A DNA stretch of 45,231 nt from Pseudomonas_T sp032052615 (GTDB taxonomy: Bacteria; Pseudomonadota; Gammaproteobacteria; Pseudomonadales; Pseudomonadaceae). Shown piece by piece: positions 8,529-16,466 of this stretch; the stretch's first letter is position 1, and the number at the start of each line of letters is the position of its first letter. Both the position numbers and the translations under genes were made by a program. Location of the stretch: positions 1-45,231 of the forward strand of contig DAMBWF010000019.1 of the NCBI GenBank assembly GCA_032052615.1, in the 5' to 3' direction. The notes beneath the pieces are model-generated. The model saw only the letters and a program-made list of their open reading frames with translations, did no database searches and had not been told where the DNA came from.

Positions 8529-8782
8529 CCGTGGCATGCCTTCAAGCGAAACTGCGTTCCAGGGGGAGCCCGGCTCCCTGACGCGACAGCGTACACATTT
8601 CCACGCGAGCAAGCGTGGCGTGGCTCACGTCCCGGGAGCCTCCCAAAGCCGCTCGCCAGGCCGTTATGTGTAGCACATCATGCCCTGCCGTACACGCGTC
8701 GCTCCCCTCTGGCGCGATTCGGGCGAGCTGATATGATCCGCCGCGATCTGCTGGAAAATAAGATCAATACAGCATTCATGGA
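8529..8782. promoter_or_regulatory. Divergent xcpR / xcpP control region
   Basis: These 254 bp separate the two xcp transcription units. I see three dyads: GGGAGCC-C-GGCTCCC (8564-8578), CCACGC-N6-GCGTGG (8601-8618) and ATGTG-TAG-CACAT (8666-8678). A plausible -10 element for xcpP is TATGAT at 8732-8737, without a good -35. The xcp genes of P. aeruginosa are known to respond to quorum sensing and growth phase, but I could not assign any of these dyads to a named regulator. Confidence 0.5.
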
Positions 8783-9484
8783 GTGATAGACGCCTTGCCT
8801 CGATCCAGTGCCCCACGCTGGCCGCTACGTCACCTGCCACTGTTGCTGGGCATGGCGCTGGTGATCGCGATGAGCATCAGCCTCGCCTGGCAGGCCGCCG
8901 CCTGGCTTCGACTGTTGCGCGAGCCGAACGACAGCGTCGCCAGCGCGCCCCCGCCATCCGTCCAGCCGCCCAGCGTGGACAACATGCAACGCCTGTTCGG
9001 GCCGGCCAGTGTCGCCGGCAACGGCCCCCCCCCCGCCACCAACCTGCGCCTCACCCTGCACGGCAGCTTCGTCCACAGCGACCCCCAGCGCTCCAGCGCG
9101 ATCATCCAGCGCGAGGGCAGCAAGCCCCGGCGCTTCGGCCTGGGAGAAGAGCTGGACAACGGGGTGAAACTGCACGCGGTGTACCGCGATCGCGTGGAGC
9201 TGGAACGCAACGGCCGCCTGGAAAGCCTCCCCTTCCCGGCCAGCCATGCCAGCAACGCCGGTGTCGACAGCGACAACGGCGAGGAAGGCGGCTACGGGGC
9301 GCCTCCGCCCTACGAAGGAACCCAGACTCCCGCGGACGCGGGCGATCCGCTCAGTGGCTTGCAGGAGGAGAACGCCGACATGCTCCGCCAGCGCATGGAA
9401 GCCCTGCGCCAACAGATGGAATCGGCCGGCAATAGTCTGCCGCCGCCCGATGCGCCCACCGATCAGCCCATGGAAAGCGACTGA
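8783..9484 (+). CDS. xcpP: Type II secretion protein GspC (XcpP)
   Basis: A 233-residue bitopic inner-membrane protein that links the inner platform to the secretin. It has a membrane helix at about residues 18-41, a Pro/Ser-rich linker, then the homology region (about 75-150) that contacts the secretin N-domains. The C-terminus is a predicted coiled coil (LQEENADMLRQRMEALRQQME) in place of a PDZ domain, as in Pseudomonas XcpP. The GTG start at 8783 is uncertain. A TTG at 8795, 11 bases after GGAG, could serve instead, and ATG at 8778 opens only a two-codon frame (ATG GAG TGA). Confidence 0.92.
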   Translation: MIDALPRSSAPRWPLRHLPLLLGMALVIAMSISLAWQAAAWLRLLREPNDSVASAPPPSVQPPSVDNMQRLFGPASVAGNGPPPATNLRLTLHGSFVHSDPQRSSAIIQREGSKPRRFGLGEELDNGVKLHAVYRDRVELERNGRLESLPFPASHASNAGVDSDNGEEGGYGAPPPYEGTQTPADAGDPLSGLQEENADMLRQRMEALRQQMESAGNSLPPPDAPTDQPMESD

Positions 9485-9488
9485 ACCG

Positions 9489-11492
9489 ATGTATCCGACA
9501 CTCTCGCGCCTTACCCTCGCCCTGCTCGCCGCCAGCCTCGCCCTCACCGCCCCCCCGGCCCTGGCCGAAGACCCGGCCCCGCCCCGGGCGGCCCAGGCCA
9601 GTGGCGCCGGCGCGCAACGGGATAGCTGGACCATCAACCTCAAGGACGCGGACATCCGCGAGTTCATCGACCAGATTTCCGACATCACCGGCGAGACCTT
9701 CGTGGTCGACCCCCGGGTCAAGGGCCAGGTCAGCGTGGTCTCGAAGTCACCGCTGGGGCTGAGCGAGGTCTACCAACTGTTCCTCTCGGTCATGGCAACC
9801 CATGGCTTCAGCGTGATCACCCAAGGAGACCAGGCCCGCATCATCCCCAACGCCGAGGCCAAGGCCGAGGCGGACAATGGCCGCCAGGCGCCAGACAGCC
9901 TGGAGACCCGGGTCATCCAGGTGCAGCATGCCCCGGTCGCCGAGCTGATCCCCCTGGTCCGGCCGCTGGTGCCGCAATACGGTCACCTGGCGGCGGTGAC
10001 CTCGGCCAACGCGTTGATCATCAGCGACCGCAGCGCCAACATCGCGCGCATCGTCGATCTGGTCCGCCAACTAGACCAGGCCGGCGACCGCGATTACAGC
10101 GTGCTCACGCTGCAACACGCCTGGGTGATGGACGCCGCCGAGGTGCTCAACAACAGCATCACCCGTGGCCAGGCCAAGGGCACCAGCGGCACCCAGGTGA
10201 TCGCCGACGGGCGCACCAACCGGCTGATTCTCCTCGGCCCGCCGGCCGCCCGGGCGAAGCTGGCGGCGCTGGCCCAGTCCCTCGACACGCCCACCAGCCG
10301 CTCGGCCAACACCCGGGTGATCCGCCTGCGCCACAACGACGCCAAGGCCCTGGCGGAAACCCTCGGGGAAATCTCGGAGGGCCTGAAGACGCCCGAGGGC
10401 GGCGGCGCCCAGGCCGGCGGCGGGGCGGCCGCGGCCTCGTCGGGCAAACCCCAGAACATCCTCATCCGCGCCGACGAAAGCCTCAACGCCCTGGTCCTGC
10501 TGGCGGAGCCGGACACCGTCAACGCGCTGGAGGATATCGTCCGGCAACTGGACGTGCCCCGGGCCCAGGTCATGGTGGAGGCGGCCATCGTCGAGATTTC
10601 CGGAGACATCTCCGATGCCCTGGGCGTGCAATGGGCGGTGGACGCGCGCGGCGGCAAGGGTGGACTGGGCGGCACCAACTTCGGCAACACCGGGCTTTCC
10701 GTCGGCACCCTGCTCACGGCGATCAACGACAAGAAGATTCCGGAAAACCTTCCCGACGGCGCGATCATCGGTATCGGCAGCGACCGCTTCGGCGCCTTGG
10801 TCACCGCCCTTTCCGCCAACAGCAACAGCAACCTGCTGTCGACCCCCAGTCTGCTGACCCTGGACAACCAGAAAGCGGAAATCCTGGTGGGCCAGAACGT
10901 GCCGTTCCAGACCGGCTCCTACACCACCAACAACTCGGGTTCGAGCAACCCGTTCACCACGGTGGAGCGCAAGGACATCGGCGTGACCCTCAAGGTCACG
11001 CCTCACATCAACGAGGGCGCCACCCTGCGCCTGGAGATCGAGCAGGAAATCTCGTCGATCGCCGAAAGTACCCAGCTCACCGCCAAGGCCCTCGACCTGA
11101 TCACCAACAAGCGCTCGATCAAGAGCACCATTCTGGCCGAGGACGGCCAGGTCATCGTGCTCGGCGGGCTGATCCAGGACGATGTCAACCAGTCGGAATC
11201 CAAGGTGCCGCTACTGGGGGACATCCCGTTCATCGGCCGGTTGTTCCGCTCCAACAAGGCCGGTCACGTCAAGCGCAACCTGATGGTGTTTCTGCGGCCC
11301 ACCGTGGTGCGCGACGGTGCCGGGCTCGCCGCCTTGTCGGGCAAGAAATACAGCGACATTCGGGTAATCGGCGACCAGGCGGCCCGGGAACGCAACATTC
11401 TGCCCGAAGAACCGCGCCTGCTGTTCGACGGCCAGGGCGTGCCGGCCATCGACCTGCGCAAGTCGAGCGACGCGCCGGCCCGCACCCGCTGA
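9489..11492 (+). CDS. xcpQ: Type II secretion outer-membrane secretin GspD (XcpQ)
   Basis: A 667-residue secretin forming the outer-membrane gate. Start ATG 9489 lies four bases after the xcpP stop and gives a clear signal peptide (cut after ALA at about residue 26). An earlier in-frame ATG at 9246 would lie inside xcpP and remove the leader. Following domains are N0 (WTINLKDADIREFIDQIS), N1, N2 and N3 repeats (about 115-400, with a Gly/Ala-rich insert near 305), and the secretin channel, which ends with the conserved VPLLGDIPFIGRLFR from about residue 573. The C-terminal S-domain binds a pilotin, which is not in this window. Confidence 0.97.
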   Translation: MYPTLSRLTLALLAASLALTAPPALAEDPAPPRAAQASGAGAQRDSWTINLKDADIREFIDQISDITGETFVVDPRVKGQVSVVSKSPLGLSEVYQLFLSVMATHGFSVITQGDQARIIPNAEAKAEADNGRQAPDSLETRVIQVQHAPVAELIPLVRPLVPQYGHLAAVTSANALIISDRSANIARIVDLVRQLDQAGDRDYSVLTLQHAWVMDAAEVLNNSITRGQAKGTSGTQVIADGRTNRLILLGPPAARAKLAALAQSLDTPTSRSANTRVIRLRHNDAKALAETLGEISEGLKTPEGGGAQAGGGAAAASSGKPQNILIRADESLNALVLLAEPDTVNALEDIVRQLDVPRAQVMVEAAIVEISGDISDALGVQWAVDARGGKGGLGGTNFGNTGLSVGTLLTAINDKKIPENLPDGAIIGIGSDRFGALVTALSANSNSNLLSTPSLLTLDNQKAEILVGQNVPFQTGSYTTNNSGSSNPFTTVERKDIGVTLKVTPHINEGATLRLEIEQEISSIAESTQLTAKALDLITNKRSIKSTILAEDGQVIVLGGLIQDDVNQSESKVPLLGDIPFIGRLFRSNKAGHVKRNLMVFLRPTVVRDGAGLAALSGKKYSDIRVIGDQAARERNILPEEPRLLFDGQGVPAIDLRKSSDAPARTR

Positions 11493-11497
11493 GCCCT

Positions 11498-11522
11498 CAC
11501 CGCCCAGGCAAGCCGGGCGGTG
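11498..11522. terminator. Hairpin between convergent xcpQ and SDR genes
   Basis: An eight-base-pair stem (CACCGCCC at 11498-11505, GGGCGGTG at 11515-11522, loop of nine) lies just past the xcpQ stop, between two convergent genes. Neither strand has a strong T-run, so termination may be only partial. Confidence 0.5.
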
Positions 11523-11526
11523 GCGT

Positions 11527-12330
11527 TCAATCCCGATAGATCATCCGGCGGGTCATGCCGCCGTCCACGACGAACTCCTGTCCGGTGACGAAGGCGGCAT
11601 CCTCGGAGACCAGCCAGGCCACCAGCGAGGCCACGTCCTCCATGGTGCCGACCCGGCCGACGGGATGCTGCCGGTGGTCCTCGGGACTCAGAGGGTCGCG
11701 ATGGCGGGCCGAGGGGTCGCGGGCATCGATCCACCCCGGGCTCACCGCGTTGACCCGGATATCCGGGCCCAGGCTCACCGCCAGGGCATGGGTCAGCGCC
11801 AGCAAGCCACCCTTGCTCGCGGCGTAGGCCTCGCTGTCCGGTTCGGACTGGTGGGCGCGGGTGGAGGTCAGGTTGACGATGGCGCCATTGTGGGCCCGCA
11901 GATAGCGGGAGCAGTGCTTGGCCAGCAGCAGCGGGCCACTGAGGTTGGTGGCCAGGACCCGGTTCCAGGCATGCAGGGACAGGTCCTGCAACGGCGTGTT
12001 GTAAGGGTCGGCCAGCCCGGCGTTGTTCACCAACGCATCCAGCCGACCGAACTGGCCAAGGACCTCGGCGACCCCGACGAGCACCTGGTTCTCCTGACTC
12101 ACGTCCAGCATGACGAACCAGGCCCGTTCGCCCAGGGCGCGGGCGACCTTGGCGCCGCGCTCGCGGTCGGTGTCCGCGAGCACCACCTTCCAACCCTCGG
12201 CGATCAGCCAGGCGGCGATGCCCAGGCCGATGCCCCGCGCGGCGCCCGTCACCAGCGCCACCTTGCCATTGTCGCGGACCGGCTCGCGGCGCCCCCAGTC
12301 CAGCGGCGCCTCCTGAGTGCCCAGGCTCAT
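11527..12330 (-). CDS. Short-chain dehydrogenase/reductase
   Basis: A 267-residue NAD(P)-dependent oxidoreductase of the classical SDR family. It has the cofactor motif TGAARGIG (28-35), the structural NNAG (102-105), catalytic S156 and the YAASK active site (Y169, K173). The segment VTGQEFVVDGGM near the C-terminus is typical of the FabG-like branch. An Asp after the second strand (VVLADTD) suggests a preference for NAD over NADP. The substrate is unknown. Its ATG overlaps the metZ stop by four bases (12327-12330), so it is probably cotranslated with metZ. The same pair occurs in P. aeruginosa (PA3106-PA3107). Confidence 0.9.
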   Translation of the reverse strand: MSLGTQEAPLDWGRREPVRDNGKVALVTGAARGIGLGIAAWLIAEGWKVVLADTDRERGAKVARALGERAWFVMLDVSQENQVLVGVAEVLGQFGRLDALVNNAGLADPYNTPLQDLSLHAWNRVLATNLSGPLLLAKHCSRYLRAHNGAIVNLTSTRAHQSEPDSEAYAASKGGLLALTHALAVSLGPDIRVNAVSPGWIDARDPSARHRDPLSPEDHRQHPVGRVGTMEDVASLVAWLVSEDAAFVTGQEFVVDGGMTRRMIYRD

Positions 12331-13538
12331 AGCGCGGCCAGCCCCAGGGCCAAGTCGGCCTGGATGTCGGCGACATCCTCCAGGCCCACGGCGACGCGGA
12401 TCAGGTTGTCGCCAATGCCGGCGCTGGCCCGCTCCTCGGCGGACAGCCGACCATGGGAAGTCGTGGCCGGGTGGGCGATGGTGGTCTTGGTATCGCCCAG
12501 GTTGGTGGTGATGGAGATCATCCGGGTGGCATCGATGAAACGCCAGGCGGCATCGCGGTCGCCGTCCACCTCGAAGCTGAGCACCGCGCCGAACCCGCTC
12601 TGCTGGCGCCGCGCCAGGTCATGCTGCGGATGGCTGGGCAGGCCGGCGTAGTGGACGCGGCGAATGCCCGGCTGCTTCTCCAGCCACTCGGCCAGGAACT
12701 GGGCGCTGGCGCAGTGGGCCTGCATGCGCACCCGCAGGGTTTCCAGGCCCTTGAGGAAAATCCAGGCGTTGAACGGGCTGAGGGTTGGCCCGGCGGTGCG
12801 CAGGAACCCCAGCACCTCCTTGAGCTGTTCGGCGCGACCGACGACCACCCCGCCCATGCTGCGGCCCTGGCCGTCGATGTACTTGGTGGCCGAATGCACC
12901 ACCAGATCGGCGCCCAAGGCCAACGGCCGTTGCAGGGCCGGGGTGCAGAAGCAGTTGTCCACGGCCAGCAGCGCGCCATGGGCATGGGCCAGCCCGGCCA
13001 GGGCGGCGATATCCGCCAACTCAGCCAAGGGATTGGACGGCGACTCGACGAAGAGCAGGCGCGTATTGGGCTTGAGGCCCGCGCGCCAGGCATCCAGATC
13101 GGTCAAGGGGGGATAATCGACCTGGATGCCGAAGCGCTTGAGGTACTTCTCGAACAGGCTGATGGTGGAGCCGAACACGCTGCGGGAGACCAGCACATGG
13201 TCGCCGGCGCTGCACAGCCCCATGACCAGGGCGAGGATCGCGGACATGCCCGAGGCGGTGGCTACCGCCTGCTCGGCGCCTTCCAGGGCGGCGATGCGCT
13301 CCTCGAAGGTGCGTACCGTCGGGTTGGTGTAGCGGGAATAGACGTTGCCCGGCACGTCGCCGGCGAAGCGCGCGGCGGCATCGGCGGCGCTGCGGAAGAC
13401 ATAGCTGGAGGTGGGAAACAGCGCCTCGCCGTGCTCCCCTTCCGGCCCGCGGCGCTGGCCGGCGCGCACCGCCAGGGTATCGAAGGCCGCGTCGCGCAGG
13501 TCGCTGTCCAGCCGACCCGCCTCCCAATCGTTGCTCAT
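12327..13538 (-). CDS. metZ: O-succinylhomoserine sulfhydrylase
   Basis: A 403-residue PLP enzyme of the Cys/Met metabolism family. It makes homocysteine directly from O-succinylhomoserine and sulfide, the direct sulfhydrylation route used by Pseudomonas instead of MetB/MetC. PLP-site residues are visible: YSRYTNPT (67-74), ASGMSA (95-100) and the Schiff-base Lys K219 in HSATKY. SITTNLGDTKT and HPATTSH are typical of this family. The length is as expected. It lies 61 bp after purF, with a long hairpin in the gap close to its ribosome site (GGGGAG). Confidence 0.96.
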   Translation of the reverse strand: MSNDWEAGRLDSDLRDAAFDTLAVRAGQRRGPEGEHGEALFPTSSYVFRSAADAAARFAGDVPGNVYSRYTNPTVRTFEERIAALEGAEQAVATASGMSAILALVMGLCSAGDHVLVSRSVFGSTISLFEKYLKRFGIQVDYPPLTDLDAWRAGLKPNTRLLFVESPSNPLAELADIAALAGLAHAHGALLAVDNCFCTPALQRPLALGADLVVHSATKYIDGQGRSMGGVVVGRAEQLKEVLGFLRTAGPTLSPFNAWIFLKGLETLRVRMQAHCASAQFLAEWLEKQPGIRRVHYAGLPSHPQHDLARRQQSGFGAVLSFEVDGDRDAAWRFIDATRMISITTNLGDTKTTIAHPATTSHGRLSAEERASAGIGDNLIRVAVGLEDVADIQADLALGLAAL

Positions 13539-13551
13539 GATGACTCCCCGT

Positions 13552-13596
13552 CGCCGCGCCGTCCCGGTGCCGGCGCGGACACCGGGCGACGCGGCG
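13552..13596 (-). terminator. Extended imperfect hairpin between purF and metZ
   Basis: The outer arms CGCCGCG (13552-13558) and CGCGGCG (13590-13596) and the inner arms CCCGGTG (13563-13569) and CACCGGG (13580-13586) form a long GC-rich stem just past the purF stop. No T-run follows; the next bases hold the metZ ribosome site. It may attenuate readthrough or protect the purF message. Confidence 0.4.
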
Positions 13597-13599
13597 GCT

Positions 13600-15105
13600 T
13601 CAGTTGTTGTACAGGTCGATGATCGCGCTGACCGCCTGAGTCTTGACCTTGGCGGCGTCGTTGCGCGCCTGCTCGATCTTGTTCAGGTAGGCCTCATCGA
13701 TATCCCCGGTGATGTACTCGCCGGTGAAGACCGCGTCGTCGAACGCCGTGATGGTGGGATTGCCCTCGCGCACCGCTTCTTCCAGATCCTTGAGGTCCTG
13801 GTAGATCAGCCAGTCGGCACCGATCAGCTCGGCGACCTCCTCGGTGCTGCGGTTATGGGCGATCAGTTCGTGGGGGCTCGGCATGTCGATGCCGTAGACG
13901 TTGGGGTAGCGCACCGCCGGGGCGGCGGAGCAGAAGTAGACGTTCTTCGCTCCGGCCTCCCGGGCCATCTGGATGATCTGCTTGCAGGTGGTCCCGCGAA
14001 CGATGGAGTCGTCCACCAGCATCACGTTCTTGCCGCGGAACTCCAGCTCGATGGCGTTGAGCTTCTGCCGCACGGATTTCTTCCGCGCCGCCTGCCCGGG
14101 CATGATGAAGGTCCGGCCGATGTAGCGGTTCTTCACGAAGCCCTCGCGGAACTTCACGCCCAGGTGGTTGGCCAGTTCCAGGGCGGCGGTGCGGCTGGTG
14201 TCGGGAATCGGGATGATCACGTCGATATCGTGGTCGGGCCGCTCCCGCAGGATCTTCTCCGCCAGCTTCTCGCCCATGCGCAGGCGCGCCTTGTAGACCG
14301 AGATGCCGTCCATGATGGAGTCCGGCCGGGCCAGGTAGACATGCTCGAAGATGCACGGCGCGTAATGGGGCTTCTTCGCGCACTGGCGGGTATAGAGCTT
14401 GCCGCCCTCGGTGATCCACACCGCCTCGCCGGGCGCCAGGTCGCGAATCAGGGTGAAGCCGAGCACATCCAGGGAAACGCTTTCCGAAGCGATCATGTAC
14501 TCCACGCCTTCGTCGGTGTGACGCTGACCGAAGACGATGGGGCGGATCGCGTTGGGGTCGCGGAAGCCGACGATGCCGTAGCCGAGGATCATCGCCACCA
14601 CGGCGTAGCCGCCTCGGCAGCGTTCGTGCACCTCGGCGACCGCGGCGAAAATATCGTCCTCGGTGGGTTGCAGCTTGTTGCGCACCGCCAGTTCGTGGGC
14701 GAACACGTTGAGCAGCACCTCCGAGTCGGAGTTGGTGTTCACGTGGCGCAGGTCGGATTCGTAGATTTCCCGGGACAACTGGTCGACGTTGGTCAGGTTG
14801 CCGTTGTGGGCCAGGGTGATGCCGTAGGGAGAGTTCACGTAGAACGGCTGGGCCTCGGCCGAGCTGGCGCTGCCGGCGGTGGGATAGCGCACGTGGCCGA
14901 TGCCCATGTGGCCCACCAGGCGCTGCATGTGGCGCTGCTGGAAGACATCACGCACCAGGCCATTGTCCTTGCGCAGAAACAATCGGCCGTCATGGCTGGT
15001 CACGATACCGGCAGCGTCCTGGCCGCGGTGCTGGAGGACGGTGAGCGCGTCATACAGCGCCTGATTGACGTTCGACTTACCGACGATACCGACGATGCCG
15101 CACAT
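13600..15105 (-). CDS. purF: Amidophosphoribosyltransferase
   Basis: A 501-residue enzyme of the first committed step of purine synthesis: PRPP plus glutamine gives phosphoribosylamine. I start it at ATG 15105 because the next residue is Cys2 (MCGIVGIVG), which becomes the N-terminal nucleophile of the glutaminase domain. An ATG three codons upstream would block this. A ribosome site AGGGG precedes it. The PRPP-binding motif is in VMLVDDSIVRGTT at about residue 365, and the length equals that of P. aeruginosa PurF as I recall it. It lies 80 bp after cvpA, the arrangement seen in many gammaproteobacteria. Confidence 0.97.
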   Translation of the reverse strand: MCGIVGIVGKSNVNQALYDALTVLQHRGQDAAGIVTSHDGRLFLRKDNGLVRDVFQQRHMQRLVGHMGIGHVRYPTAGSASSAEAQPFYVNSPYGITLAHNGNLTNVDQLSREIYESDLRHVNTNSDSEVLLNVFAHELAVRNKLQPTEDDIFAAVAEVHERCRGGYAVVAMILGYGIVGFRDPNAIRPIVFGQRHTDEGVEYMIASESVSLDVLGFTLIRDLAPGEAVWITEGGKLYTRQCAKKPHYAPCIFEHVYLARPDSIMDGISVYKARLRMGEKLAEKILRERPDHDIDVIIPIPDTSRTAALELANHLGVKFREGFVKNRYIGRTFIMPGQAARKKSVRQKLNAIELEFRGKNVMLVDDSIVRGTTCKQIIQMAREAGAKNVYFCSAAPAVRYPNVYGIDMPSPHELIAHNRSTEEVAELIGADWLIYQDLKDLEEAVREGNPTITAFDDAVFTGEYITGDIDEAYLNKIEQARNDAAKVKTQAVSAIIDLYNN

Positions 15106-15185
15106 GTGTCGCAACCCCTGCTAGTAGTTCAGGCCAATACCGGCCGAGGCCACGCGGACGCGGCGTTCGGCCTTGCGTCGCGGTC

Positions 15186-15710
15186 TCAGCTGGGTGTGCC
15201 GAGGCCGCCGGAAAGCCACTGGCTGGTCAGCCCCAGGATGAGGTTCTTCGACCAGTCGGCGACCATCAGGAAATGGGGCAGCAGGCTCGATTGCTGCCAC
15301 CAGGGATCTTGCTGCACCGGCGCCAGGCTCAACAGCCCGACGCCCACCACCACCAGCAGGCCGCCGCGCGCCGCGCCGAAGACCATGCCGAGGAACCGGT
15401 CGGTACCGGACAGGCCGGTCACCCGCACCAACTCACCGATGAGGAAATTGATCAGCGCCCCCACCAGCAGGGTGGCGACGAACAGGATGACGCAGGCGGC
15501 GATGACGCGGGCCGAGGGCGTCTGGATATAGTCGATGAGGTAATGGGACAACGCGCCGCCGAACATCCAGGCCACCGCGCCGGCGATGATCCAGGTGAGC
15601 AGCGACAGCGCTTCCTTGACGAAACCGCGCTTGAGGCTGATCAGGCTGGAAACGGCGATGACGGCGATGATCGCCCAGTCGACCCAGGTGAAAGTCACGA
15701 TGCAGCCCAT
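15186..15710 (-). CDS. cvpA: CvpA family membrane protein
   Basis: A 174-residue inner-membrane protein with four hydrophobic segments (about residues 9-25, 34-54, 66-92 and 105-128). The family is named for colicin V production, and its biochemical function is not settled. The conserved core GTDRFLGMVFGAARG is present. It normally precedes purF, as here. The ATG at 15710 has no clear ribosome site; a GTG at 15698 would give the usual family start MTFTWVDW and is a fair alternative (170 residues). Confidence 0.9.
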   Translation of the reverse strand: MGCIVTFTWVDWAIIAVIAVSSLISLKRGFVKEALSLLTWIIAGAVAWMFGGALSHYLIDYIQTPSARVIAACVILFVATLLVGALINFLIGELVRVTGLSGTDRFLGMVFGAARGGLLVVVGVGLLSLAPVQQDPWWQQSSLLPHFLMVADWSKNLILGLTSQWLSGGLGTPS

Positions 15711-15779
15711 GAACGAAAAGGCGCTGCATTCTAGCAGAGCCCCATCGGAGGGGTAACCCGCAGGTCGGCGGTCGCCCGG

Positions 15780-16466
15780 TCAGCTCTTCTCCGGCTGGAA
15801 GCGCACCAGGAAGCCATTGAGGTTCTGCTGCTTGCTCAACTGGTCGCGCAGGCGATTGGCCTCGGCGCGCTCGATCACAGGGCCGACGAACACCCGGTTC
15901 ATGCCTTCGAGGCTGCGGATATAAGCGTTGTAGCCCTGGCTGCGCAGTTTCTTCTGCAAGGCTTCGGCGCTGGCCCGGTTGGACAGGCTGGCCAACTGCA
16001 CCGACCAACTGATCGGCAAGCCATTTTCGTCCAGGCGACTGTCATCCTTGGCCGGAGCCTCGGGCACGGCGCTCGCGGCGGGCACCGGCTGCTCCACCTT
16101 GGCGACCGGTGGTTTCTGAACTGCAATGGCGGGTTTAGCGACTGGCGTGGGCGTGGGCGAGGGAGTGGGGGTCGGGGTGGGTATCGGCTCGCTGGTCTCC
16201 ATGGGCGCCGTATCGGCCACCGTGCTGGGGATCGGCTCGGTGGGCGGCAGGGGGTCTTCGGCCTCGGGACGCGGCTCCGGCACATCGACCGGTTGCGTCT
16301 CGATGACGGGCAGATCCGGCGCGCGCGGCATCGCCGGCGCCTCCACCGTCACCTGCCGGCGCTCGTCCTCGCGGGAGAACAGCATCGGCAGGAAAACCAC
16401 GGCCAGCGCCAACAGCACCAGCGCGCCGACGATGCGTTGCTTGAGCCCGTTATCCAGCATGGCCAT
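15780..16466 (-). CDS. SPOR-domain protein, DedD-like
   Basis: A 228-residue bitopic inner-membrane protein. It has a short cytoplasmic N-terminus, a membrane helix at about residues 13-30, a long Pro/Thr/Glu-rich periplasmic linker with a (PT)n stretch, and a C-terminal SPOR domain (about 150-225, from WSVQLASLSNRASAEAL to FVGPV). SPOR domains bind denuded glycan strands of septal peptidoglycan. DedD of E. coli is a cell-division protein and lies in the same folC-dedD-cvpA-purF order. The start is either ATG 16466 or ATG 16460; both overlap the 3' end of folC. Confidence 0.88.
   Translation of the reverse strand: MAMLDNGLKQRIVGALVLLALAVVFLPMLFSREDERRQVTVEAPAMPRAPDLPVIETQPVDVPEPRPEAEDPLPPTEPIPSTVADTAPMETSEPIPTPTPTPSPTPTPVAKPAIAVQKPPVAKVEQPVPAASAVPEAPAKDDSRLDENGLPISWSVQLASLSNRASAEALQKKLRSQGYNAYIRSLEGMNRVFVGPVIERAEANRLRDQLSKQQNLNGFLVRFQPEKS
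16144..16190 (-). repeat. Low-complexity Pro-Thr coding repeat
   Basis: An imperfect six-base repeat coding alternating Pro and Thr (IPTPTPTPSPTPTP) in the periplasmic linker of the SPOR protein. Such tracts can change length by slippage without shifting the frame. Confidence 0.6.

Noticed and set aside
8666..8678. Vfr/CRP site in the xcp control region
   Set aside because: The ATGTG/CACAT arms are only three bases apart, while CRP-type sites need TGTGA-N6-TCACA spacing.
7143..8786. A 547-codon open frame antisense to xcpR
   Set aside because: Product lacks recognisable motifs and mirrors the XcpR codons.
13411..15531. A 706-codon open frame antisense to purF and part of metZ
   Set aside because: Shadow frame of GC-rich coding DNA; the minus strand codes clear PurF and MetZ.
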